Positions 1-5,981 of a DNA stretch of 7,197 nt are shown here, in pieces. Both the position numbers and the translations under genes were made by a program. Each line of letters begins with the position of its first letter. Within the stretch, counting starts at the first letter, position 1. Source of the stretch: Paracoccaceae bacterium (lineage in GTDB: Bacteria > Pseudomonadota > Alphaproteobacteria > Rhodobacterales > Rhodobacteraceae); NCBI GenBank assembly GCA_027080755.1, contig JALWQC010000161.1, forward strand, positions 1-7,197, in the 5' to 3' direction. Below the pieces are notes generated by a model. That model was not told the origin of the DNA and made no database searches. It worked only from the letters and a program-made list of their open reading frames with translations.

Positions 1-161
1 CCGAGGGGGACGAGGTACAGGAAGGCCAGCCCCTCTGCACCGTCGAGGCGATGAAAATGGAAAACGTCCTGCGGGCGGAAAAGAAGTGCATCGTCACCAA
101 GATCAACGCGGCCGCCGGCGACAGTCTTGCCGTGGACGAAGTGATCATGGAGTTCGAATAG
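1..161 (+). CDS. pccA: Propionyl-CoA carboxylase alpha subunit, C-terminal biotin-carrier fragment (5' end outside window)
   Basis: Only the last 52 residues are present; the reading frame begins at base 3 and ends at TAG 159-161. The fragment carries the biotinylation motif EAMKMEN, with the acceptor lysine codon at 54-56, followed by the usual second half of a biotinyl-lipoyl fold and the ending VIMEFE. In the full enzyme this domain swings carboxybiotin from the biotin carboxylase site of the alpha chain to the PccB carboxyltransferase, turning propionyl-CoA into methylmalonyl-CoA in the cytoplasm. The motif is certain, but it is shared by acetyl-, methylcrotonyl- and pyruvate carboxylases. 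The choice of propionyl-CoA carboxylase is inferred from the methylmalonyl-CoA mutase and propionyl-CoA synthetase genes downstream. The catalytic biotin carboxylase region lies upstream of the window and cannot be judged. Confidence 0.88.
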   Translation, partial: EGDEVQEGQPLCTVEAMKMENVLRAEKKCIVTKINAAAGDSLAVDEVIMEFE

Positions 162-162
162 G

Positions 163-393
163 GTGCGTTTCTACGGGATCATAGGCACGGTGATGGCGGC
201 GGCCCTGGGGCTGCTGCTATGGGTGCTGTTCCCGTATTTTTCCGGCAAACCGCTGGAACCGGAAGTGCTGAAAATCCTTGTGCCCGCCTTGCTGGTGGCC
301 TTCCTGTTTCAGGAACAGCGGATGCGCGTCCGCTCCGGCGTCAATAGCCGGGCTGCGGCCCCGGACGGCCCGAAATCGGGCGGGGAGGTTTAG
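163..393 (+). CDS. Small two-helix membrane protein of unknown function
   Basis: This is a 76-residue protein that I do not recognise as a named family. It starts with GTG one base after the pccA stop, and a GGAG sits at 149-152 inside the end of pccA, which suggests translational coupling. An in-frame ATG at 193 is possible, but it would remove part of the first hydrophobic stretch, so GTG is preferred. Residues about 5-26 form a strong membrane segment, and residues about 36-49 form a second, shorter one. The stretch between them has the residues SGKPLEPE. The tail after residue 50 is polar and basic (QEQRMRVRS, then an Ala/Pro/Gly-rich end). The tail is probably cytoplasmic by the positive-inside rule. 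No catalytic motif is visible. Position suggests co-expression with the carboxylase, but no role can be assigned. A chance ORF is less likely given the clean hydrophobic pattern and tight spacing. Confidence 0.7.
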   Translation: MRFYGIIGTVMAAALGLLLWVLFPYFSGKPLEPEVLKILVPALLVAFLFQEQRMRVRSGVNSRAAAPDGPKSGGEV

Positions 394-398
394 GTGTA

Positions 399-455
399 TT
401 GGACATGGAAACCTTCCTTTGGACAGGGTTCGGGACGGATCCCTTTCCTTGGATA
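399..455. repeat. Three spaced TTGGAYA motifs
   Basis: TTGGACA occurs at 399-405 and 419-425, and TTGGATA at 449-455. Start-to-start distances are 20 and 30 bases, close to two and three helical turns. The second and third copies also share a pyrimidine-rich lead (TTCCTTTGGA at 414-423 and TTCCTTGGA at 445-453). They lie just upstream of an AT-rich stretch before the mutase gene, so they could be binding sites for a regulator. The motif is short, and chance cannot be excluded. Confidence 0.3.
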
Positions 456-460
456 TATAG

Positions 461-478
461 GCCCCGGGGGGCTTTTAT
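461..478 (+). terminator. Weak terminator-like hairpin followed by T-rich run
   Basis: The self-complementary run GCCCCGGGGGGC at 461-472 can fold as a 4-bp GC stem with a 4-base loop and is followed by TTTTATT (473-479). This resembles a short intrinsic terminator that could end the pccA/small-ORF transcript before the mutase promoter. The stem is unusually short and the T run is broken, so termination would be weak. It could equally act as an attenuator if transcription starts upstream of it. Confidence 0.3.
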
Positions 479-520
479 TCAAGGATAATGTACCCTTCGT
501 GTGTAAACAATTGATTAAGA
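473..520 (+). promoter_or_regulatory. AT-rich promoter-like stretch upstream of methylmalonyl-CoA mutase
   Basis: This is the most AT-rich stretch of the gap and stands out from the GC-rich surroundings. It contains a -10-like GATAAT at 484-489 and the TGTAAACAATTGATTAAG region at 502-519. No convincing -35 box lies at the right distance from GATAAT, where the sequence is the GCCCCG hairpin. The call therefore rests on base composition and position about 50-90 bases before the mutase start. An activator-dependent promoter is possible. Confidence 0.3.
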
Positions 521-566
521 CGGCGGCGCGATATGCGGCCCGCACAGGCAAGAATGGAGCGGCAAG

Positions 567-2696
567 ATGACCAAAGAAACCGACTGGAAGGCGCTGGCTG
601 AAAAAGAGCTGCGCGGGCGTCCGCTGGAGGATCTGACCTGGCACACCCCCGAGGGGATCGACGTCAAGCCGGTCTATACGGCCGAGGATATCGCCAATCT
701 GGATCACCTCCATTCCATGCCGGGGCTGGAGCCTTTCACCCGTGGTCCCCGGGCCACCATGTATGCGGGCCGGCCCTGGACGATCCGCCAGTATGCGGGC
801 TTTTCCACAGCCGAGGAGAGCAACGCCTTTTACCGGCGCAATCTGGCGGCGGGGCAGAAGGGGATCTCGGTCGCTTTCGATCTGGCGACGCATCGGGGCT
901 ATGATTCCGACCATCCGCGCGTGGTCGGGGATGTGGGCAAGGCCGGCGTGGCGATTGACAGCGTCGAGGACATGAAAATCCTGTTCGACGGTATCCCGCT
1001 GGACAAAATGTCCGTTTCCATGACCATGAACGGCGCCGTTATCCCGATTCTGGCCAATTTCATCGTCGCGGGCGAGGAACAGGGCGTGGAGCGCGCCAAG
1101 CTGACCGGCACCATCCAGAACGACGTGTTGAAGGAATTCATGGTCCGCAACACCTATATCTACCCGCCCGAGCCTTCGATGCGGATTATCTCGGATATTA
1201 TCAAATATACCTCGGCGGAAATGCCGAAGTTCAACTCCATCTCCATTTCCGGCTATCACATGCAGGAAGCGGGCGCCAATCTGGTGCAGGAGCTGGCCTA
1301 TACGCTGGCCGACGGCAAGGAATACGTCAAGGCGGCGATCGAGGCGGGCATGGATGTGGATGCCTTTGCCGGCCGGCTGTCGTTTTTCTTTGCCATCGGT
1401 ATGAATTTCTTTATGGAGGCGGCAAAACTGCGCGCCGCGCGACTGCTCTGGCACCGGATCATGACGGAGTTCGGGGCAAAGAAGCCGGGCTCGAAAATGC
1501 TGCGCACCCATTGCCAGACCTCGGGCGTGTCCCTGCAGGAACAGGACCCCTATAACAACGTCATCCGCACGGCTTACGAGGCGATGTCGGCGGCGCTGGG
1601 CGGCACGCAGTCGCTGCACACCAACGCGCTGGACGAGGCCATCGCCCTGCCGACCGATTTTTCCGCCCGCATTGCGCGCAACACCCAGATTATTTTGCAG
1701 GAAGAAACCGGCATTACCCATGTCGTCGATCCGCTGGCGGGTTCCTATTACGTTGAAAGCCTGACGGCACAGCTGGCCGACAAGGCGTGGGAGCTGATCG
1801 CGGAGGTGGACGAAATGGGCGGCATGACCAAGGCGGTGGCCTCGGGGATGCCGAAACTGCGGATAGAGGAATCCGCCGCCCGCAAGCAGGCCGCCATCGA
1901 CCGCGGCACAGAGGTGATCGTAGGCGTCAACAAATACAAGCTGGACAAGGAGGATCCGATAGAGATCCTCGATGTCGATAACGTTGCTGTGCGCGAAAGC
2001 CAGATCGCCCGCCTGAAGGCCCTGCGCGAAAACCGCGACGCGGAACGCTGTGCACAGGCGCTGGGCGCGCTGGAGGAATGCGCGCGCTCGGGCGAGGGGA
2101 ACCTGCTGGAAATGGCGGTAGAGGCCGCGCGGGCCCGCGCCAGCGTCGGGGAAATTTCGGATGCCATGGAACGCGTCTTCGGGCGCCATCGTGCGGAGGT
2201 AAAGACATTGGCAGGAGTATACGGCGCCGCCTACGAGGGCGACGAGGGGTTCGCGGCCATTCAGGCCGACGTGGAAAAATTCGCCGCGGAAGAAGGCCGC
2301 CGCCCGCGTATGCTGGTGGTGAAAATGGGGCAGGACGGGCACGACCGCGGCGCCAAGGTCATCGCCACCGCCTTTGCCGACATCGGTTTTGACGTGGACG
2401 TCGGCCCGCTGTTCCAGACCCCCGAAGAGGCCGCGCAGGACGCCGTGGACAACGACGTGCATGTCATCGGCATCTCCAGCCAGGCGGCCGGCCACAAAAC
2501 CCTTGCCCCGAAGCTGGTAGAGGCGTTAAAGGAAAAGGGTGCCGAGGATATTCTGGTCATCTGCGGCGGGGTCATCCCGCAACAGGATTACCAGTATCTC
2601 TATGATAACGGCGTAAAGGCAATTTTCGGCCCCGGCACCAACATCCCCGAGGCCGCGAGGAATATCTTGACGCTGATACGAAGCAGCAGAAGCTGA
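567..2696 (+). CDS. scpA: Methylmalonyl-CoA mutase, single-chain adenosylcobalamin-dependent
   Basis: This 709-residue enzyme rearranges (R)-methylmalonyl-CoA to succinyl-CoA using adenosylcobalamin, the last committed step of propionyl-CoA entry into the TCA cycle. The length is right for the homodimeric one-polypeptide type. The substrate-binding TIM-barrel domain spans roughly residues 25-540 and includes [18 protein letters not shown]. Tyr76, Arg69 and His231 (in GYHMQEAGA) correspond to Tyr89, Arg82 and His244 of the Propionibacterium enzyme, with a constant offset of 13. The B12 domain occupies about residues 577-700, with the DGHDRG motif supplying the cobalt ligand His592, along with Asp590 and Lys586, then GISSQAAGH and a diglycine at 667-668. 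In the second B12 motif the usual GxSxL leucine is Gln639. The ATG at 567 has GGAG at 556-559, seven bases away. The paralogues ethylmalonyl-CoA and isobutyryl-CoA mutase are less likely given the propionate context. Alternative symbols are bhbA, mcmA and mutA. Confidence 0.96.
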   Translation: MTKETDWKALAEKELRGRPLEDLTWHTPEGIDVKPVYTAEDIANLDHLHSMPGLEPFTRGPRATMYAGRPWTIRQYAGFSTAEESNAFYRRNLAAGQKGISVAFDLATHRGYDSDHPRVVGDVGKAGVAIDSVEDMKILFDGIPLDKMSVSMTMNGAVIPILANFIVAGEEQGVERAKLTGTIQNDVLKEFMVRNTYIYPPEPSMRIISDIIKYTSAEMPKFNSISISGYHMQEAGANLVQELAYTLADGKEYVKAAIEAGMDVDAFAGRLSFFFAIGMNFFMEAAKLRAARLLWHRIMTEFGAKKPGSKMLRTHCQTSGVSLQEQDPYNNVIRTAYEAMSAALGGTQSLHTNALDEAIALPTDFSARIARNTQIILQEETGITHVVDPLAGSYYVESLTAQLADKAWELIAEVDEMGGMTKAVASGMPKLRIEESAARKQAAIDRGTEVIVGVNKYKLDKEDPIEILDVDNVAVRESQIARLKALRENRDAERCAQALGALEECARSGEGNLLEMAVEAARARASVGEISDAMERVFGRHRAEVKTLAGVYGAAYEGDEGFAAIQADVEKFAAEEGRRPRMLVVKMGQDGHDRGAKVIATAFADIGFDVDVGPLFQTPEEAAQDAVDNDVHVIGISSQAAGHKTLAPKLVEALKEKGAEDILVICGGVIPQQDYQYLYDNGVKAIFGPGTNIPEAARNILTLIRSSRS

Positions 2697-2743
2697 CCGG
2701 ATTGTAAAAGGCCGGGGTTTGTATCGTTAACCGGAAGGCTGTT

Positions 2744-3538
2744 ATGGGCCCTTTTCCTGTCTACGTCCTGAATCTGGATCGAAACCGCGACCGTCTGGAG
2801 GCGATCTCGCAACGTTTGCAAAAGGCGGGGATCACCTGGGAACGCTTTTCCGCCCTTGACGGACGGCGGGCGAGCGAGGGGGATCTGGTGCGATATGTCG
2901 GGCCCTCGGGGCCGCTTGGCGATCTGGGGCGCGGGGCGCGGGCCTGCACGGCGGGGCATTTCCATATATGGGAACGGTTTTTGAAAACCGGCGCCCCCGT
3001 GGCGGTTATTCTGGAGGACGACGTGGAATTTTCCCCCGCGCTGGCGGATTTCCTGCGTACCCCGGCAGAGCGACTCAAGGGCTGCGATGTGCTGAAGCTG
3101 GAATACCACAAGTTGCACAAGGGAACCAAAACCCTGTTCGTCGGGCGGCGGGAATTCGATCTGGGGAACGGGTTGAAGGCCGCGCGCCTGCTGTTGGTGC
3201 ATTACGGCACCGGCGGCTATGCCATTACCCGCGCGGCGGCGCAATTTCTGGTGCAGGAGCTGCGCCACACCGATATGCCGATCGACCATTTGCTGTTTAA
3301 CCCCAATGTGTCGAAATTCGCCCGCCGCAAGGGGATCTGGCAGGTTTACCCCGCGCTTGTCCGGCAGAACCGCGCGGATTTTGCCAGCGAAATCGGGGGG
3401 GAAAAACCCGAAAAAGACGGTTTTGTCCGGCGATTGAAACGCCTATACTTCGAGATCTCGCAAATCCCGAAAATCCTGTTGATGCTGGTGACGGGGCGGG
3501 CGCGGGTGCTCAAATTGCTGTGCATCCGGGAAACGTAA
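2744..3538 (+). CDS. Glycosyltransferase family 25 protein (LPS-type)
   Basis: This is a 264-residue protein of the LPS glycosyltransferase 25 family. These enzymes move a sugar, often galactose, from a nucleotide sugar to lipopolysaccharide or another surface glycan at the inner face of the cytoplasmic membrane. Family signs in order are the N-terminal PVYVLNLDRNRDRLEAI, the block ACTAGHFHIWERFL at 67-80 (the family commonly has SH where this has GH), the acidic cluster ILEDDVEF with Glu91-Asp92-Asp93 as the likely metal/nucleotide-sugar site, and YGTGGYAITRAAAQF. The C-terminus is basic and then hydrophobic (residues about 229-259), suggesting peripheral membrane attachment. There is a GGAAGG at 2733-2738 before the ATG. 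It starts 47 bases after the mutase and ends 17 bases before maeB, so co-transcription is likely. The acceptor and donor cannot be read from sequence. It has no evident metabolic link to its neighbours. Confidence 0.85.
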   Translation: MGPFPVYVLNLDRNRDRLEAISQRLQKAGITWERFSALDGRRASEGDLVRYVGPSGPLGDLGRGARACTAGHFHIWERFLKTGAPVAVILEDDVEFSPALADFLRTPAERLKGCDVLKLEYHKLHKGTKTLFVGRREFDLGNGLKAARLLLVHYGTGGYAITRAAAQFLVQELRHTDMPIDHLLFNPNVSKFARRKGIWQVYPALVRQNRADFASEIGGEKPEKDGFVRRLKRLYFEISQIPKILLMLVTGRARVLKLLCIRET

Positions 3539-3545
3539 AAGACAC

Positions 3546-3549
3546 AGGA
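3546..3549 (+). promoter_or_regulatory. Ribosome binding site fixing the maeB start
   Basis: AGGA lies six bases before the ATG at 3556. The reading frame is also open to an ATG at 3520, which would overlap the glycosyltransferase gene by 19 bases and add 12 residues unlike the family. The Shine-Dalgarno position and the resulting 759-residue length, equal to E. coli MaeB, favour 3556. Confidence 0.7.
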
Positions 3550-3555
3550 AAAACA

Positions 3556-5835
3556 ATGTCGGACAAACGCCAGGAAACGCTGGGCCAGGCCTCGCTGCGC
3601 TATCATGAATTCCCCAAGCCCGGAAAACTGGAAATCCGCGCGACAAAGCCGCTGGCCAACGGGCGGGATCTGTCGCTGGCCTATTCGCCCGGCGTGGCGG
3701 AATCCTGTCTGGAGATCGGCAAGGATCCGGCGGCGGCGGCAAAATACACCGCGCGTGGCAATCTGGTGGCGGTGGTGACCAACGGCTCGGCGGCGCTGGG
3801 GCTGGGCAATATCGGGGCGCTGGCCTCCAAGCCGATCATGGAGGGCAAGGCCGTCCTGTTCAAGAAATTCGCCAATATCGACTGTTTCGATCTGGAAATA
3901 AACGAATCCGACCCCGAAAAGCTGGCCGATATCATCACCACGCTGGAACCGACCTTCGGCGCGATCAATCTGGAAGACATCAAGGCGCCGGAATGTTTTA
4001 TCGTTGAAAAACTCTGCCGCGAGCGCATGGGGATTCCGGTGTTTCACGACGACCAGCACGGCACGGCGATTGTTGTGGGCGCGGCGGCGACCAATGCCTT
4101 GCAGGTTGCGGGCAAGCGGTTCGAGGATATCAAGGTCGTGTCCACCGGCGGCGGGGCGGCGGGGATTGCCTGCCTGAACATGCTGTTGAAGCTGGGCGTG
4201 CGGCGGGAAAATGTCTGGCTGTGCGACATCGCCGGTCTGGTCTACGAGGGGCGCGAGGCGGAGATGACTCCGCAAAAGGCCGCCTTTGCCCAGAAAACCG
4301 ACCTGCGCACGCTGGACGATGTGATAGAGGGCGCGGACCTGTTTCTGGGCCTGTCCGGCGGCGGGGTGCTAAAGCCGGAAATGGTGGCGAAAATGACACC
4401 GCAGCCGATTATTTTCGCCCTGGCCAACCCGACGCCGGAAATCATGCCCGACCAGGCCCGCGCCGTGGCACCGGATGCGATTATCGCCACGGGGCGCTCG
4501 GATTTTCCCAATCAGGTCAACAACGTGCTGTGTTTTCCCTTCATCTTCCGCGGCGCGCTGGATGTGGGGGCGACGACGATCAACGACGCCATGCAGATCG
4601 CCTGCGTCGAGGGGATTGCGGAACTGGCGCGCGCCTCTTCCAGCGCCGAGGCGGCCGCGGCCTACAAGGGCGAGGATCTGACCTTCGGCCCCGATTACCT
4701 GATCCCCAAACCCTTCGATCCGCGCCTGCTGGCCACGGTGTCCTGCGCGGTTGTGCGCGCGGCGATGGACAGCGGCGTGGCCACGCGCCCGATTGCCGAT
4801 CTGGATGCCTACCGCGAGGCGCTGGACGGCTCGGTCTATAAATCCGCGATGATCATGCGGCCGGTGTTCGAGGCCGCCCGCACCGCCGTGCGCAAGATCG
4901 TTTTTGCCGAGGGCGAAAGCGAGCGCGTCCTGCGCGCCGCCCATGCCATGATAGAGGAAACCACCGACAAGCCGATCCTGATCGGCCGTCCCGAGGTGGT
5001 GGCCGCGCGGCTGGAAAAATTCGGTCTGCCGATCACCGCCGGCAAGGATTTCGAACTGGTAAACCCCCAGAACGACCCGCGTTTCCGCGAGTATTGGGAA
5101 GCCTACCACGCCATCATGCAGCGCCGCGGGGTGACGCCGGAACTGGCCAAGGCGATCCTGCGCACCAACACCACCGCCATTGCCGCCGTTATGGTGGAAC
5201 GGGGCCATGCGGACAGCATGATCTGCGGCACCTTCGGGCAATATCTGTGGCATCTGAACTATATCAACCAGGTGCTCGGCTCGCCCGAACTGCAACCGCG
5301 CGGGGCCTTGTCGATGATGATTCTGGAAAAGGGGCCGCTGTTTATTGCCGACACCCATGTTTTCCCCGAACCCACGGCCGAGCAGCTGCTGGAGGTCACG
5401 CTCGGCGCGGCCCGCCATGTGCGCCGCTTCGGGCTGGAACCCAAAATCGCCCTGTGTTCCCACTCGCAATTCGGCAACCTCGACACCCCCTCGGCGCGGC
5501 GGATGCGCGAAACGCTGGCCATGCTGGACGCGCTGGCGCCGGATTTTGTCTATGAGGGCGAAATGCACATCGATGCCGCGCTTGACGAAAAACTGCGGCG
5601 CAAGATTTTCCCCAACTCGCGCATGGAAGGCGCGGCCAATGTGCTGATCTTTGCCAATACGGATGCCGCCAGCGGGGTGCGCAACATCCTGAAATCGGCG
5701 ACAAACGGGCTGGAGGTCGGGCCGATCCTGATGGGCATGGGCAACAAGGCCCATATCGTCACCCCCTCGATCACCGCACGCGGCCTGCTGAACATCGCCG
5801 CACTGGCGGGGACTCCGGTGGGGACATACGGGTAG
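3556..5835 (+). CDS. maeB: Malic enzyme with C-terminal phosphotransacetylase-like domain (MaeB type)
   Basis: This 759-residue enzyme decarboxylates malate to pyruvate and CO2 with reduction of NAD(P)+, in the cytoplasm. The malic enzyme half covers about residues 1-430. It has the catalytic Tyr43 in LAYSPGVAE, the catalytic Lys98 in GKAVLFKKF, metal ligands in NLEDIKAP (Glu140, Asp141) and FHDDQHGTA (Asp165, Asp166), and a dinucleotide-binding loop STGGGAAG at 196-203, where the commoner family form is GAGAAG. A second conserved block, [18 protein letters not shown], follows. From about residue 430 a phosphotransacetylase-like domain runs to the end. In studied members it has no transferase activity and mediates oligomerisation and acetyl-CoA control. 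NADP preference is presumed from the name-giving relatives; NAD-using rhizobial Dme has the same layout. The gene lies 17 bases after the glycosyltransferase gene and probably shares its transcript. In this setting it would drain succinyl-CoA-derived malate to pyruvate. Confidence 0.94.
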   Translation: MSDKRQETLGQASLRYHEFPKPGKLEIRATKPLANGRDLSLAYSPGVAESCLEIGKDPAAAAKYTARGNLVAVVTNGSAALGLGNIGALASKPIMEGKAVLFKKFANIDCFDLEINESDPEKLADIITTLEPTFGAINLEDIKAPECFIVEKLCRERMGIPVFHDDQHGTAIVVGAAATNALQVAGKRFEDIKVVSTGGGAAGIACLNMLLKLGVRRENVWLCDIAGLVYEGREAEMTPQKAAFAQKTDLRTLDDVIEGADLFLGLSGGGVLKPEMVAKMTPQPIIFALANPTPEIMPDQARAVAPDAIIATGRSDFPNQVNNVLCFPFIFRGALDVGATTINDAMQIACVEGIAELARASSSAEAAAAYKGEDLTFGPDYLIPKPFDPRLLATVSCAVVRAAMDSGVATRPIADLDAYREALDGSVYKSAMIMRPVFEAARTAVRKIVFAEGESERVLRAAHAMIEETTDKPILIGRPEVVAARLEKFGLPITAGKDFELVNPQNDPRFREYWEAYHAIMQRRGVTPELAKAILRTNTTAIAAVMVERGHADSMICGTFGQYLWHLNYINQVLGSPELQPRGALSMMILEKGPLFIADTHVFPEPTAEQLLEVTLGAARHVRRFGLEPKIALCSHSQFGNLDTPSARRMRETLAMLDALAPDFVYEGEMHIDAALDEKLRRKIFPNSRMEGAANVLIFANTDAASGVRNILKSATNGLEVGPILMGMGNKAHIVTPSITARGLLNIAALAGTPVGTYG

Positions 5836-5870
5836 GCAAATTACTGAACCCCCGTTCATTTCCGTTTGCC
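5835..5870. repeat. Nested inverted repeat between maeB and prpE
   Basis: Outer arms GGCAAA (5835-5840) and TTTGCC (5865-5870) are perfect complements. Between them an inner perfect hairpin has arms TGAAC (5845-5849) and GTTCA (5854-5858) with a CCCC loop. The structure begins on the last base of the maeB stop codon. No T run follows, so it is not a classical intrinsic terminator. It could be a Rho-independent-like 3' end stabiliser, a bidirectional pause, or an operator for prpE. Confidence 0.45.
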
Positions 5871-5919
5871 TCTGCGTGGCGGGCGTATTATCATGGGGGC
5901 AGGGCGCATTCAGACGCTG

Positions 5920-5925
5920 TATAAT
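5920..5925 (+). promoter_or_regulatory. Candidate -10 box for prpE
   Basis: An exact TATAAT lies 56 bases before the prpE ATG in otherwise GC-rich sequence. The bases at the expected -35 distance (GGGGGCAGG region, 5895-5903) do not resemble TTGACA. If the box is used, it would need an activator or be a weak promoter. The implied transcript leader of about 50 bases includes a small stem GGTG/CACC (5933-5936 with 5943-5946). Confidence 0.4.
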
Positions 5926-5968
5926 TCCGAGGGGTGCTTGTTCACCACAGGTCTTCGGGCCAACCTAC

Positions 5969-5974
5969 AGGGAG
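5969..5974 (+). promoter_or_regulatory. Ribosome binding site of prpE
   Basis: AGGGAG is placed seven bases before the ATG at 5982. It is a strong Shine-Dalgarno match and supports this start over other ATGs nearby, such as the out-of-frame one at 5893. Confidence 0.75.
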
Positions 5975-5981
5975 TCGTATT

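Noticed and set aside
390..2495. A 701-residue open frame on the minus strand opposite methylmalonyl-CoA mutase
   Set aside because: It is fully antisense to a gene with unmistakable motifs. The translation is rich in His, Arg, Gln and Gly with no recognisable domain, which is the usual mirror image of GC-biased codons.
2697..2743. Possible terminator between the mutase and glycosyltransferase genes
   Set aside because: Only scattered CCGG repeats are present, with no usable stem followed by a T run, so read-through is more likely.
2815..2822. TTTGCAAA, resembling a half-site of the PccR/ScfR propionate regulator motif
   Set aside because: It is a single copy inside the glycosyltransferase coding sequence without the second TTTGCAAA four bases on, and it is not near a promoter. 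Chance is the simpler explanation.
3520..3555. Upstream ATG extending maeB by 12 residues into the glycosyltransferase gene
   Set aside because: The ATG at 3556 has a well-placed AGGA and gives the family's standard 759-residue length; the extra residues have no family resemblance.
2600..4275. Long minus-strand frames (2600-3289 and 3346-4275) opposite the glycosyltransferase and maeB
   Set aside because: Shadow frames with no domain signature. Their ends do not respect gene borders, and both sense genes are supported by motifs.
4369..5859. A 496-residue open frame on the minus strand opposite maeB
   Set aside because: Same mirror effect: low-complexity His/Gly/Arg-rich translation with no domain, lying inside a well-supported gene.
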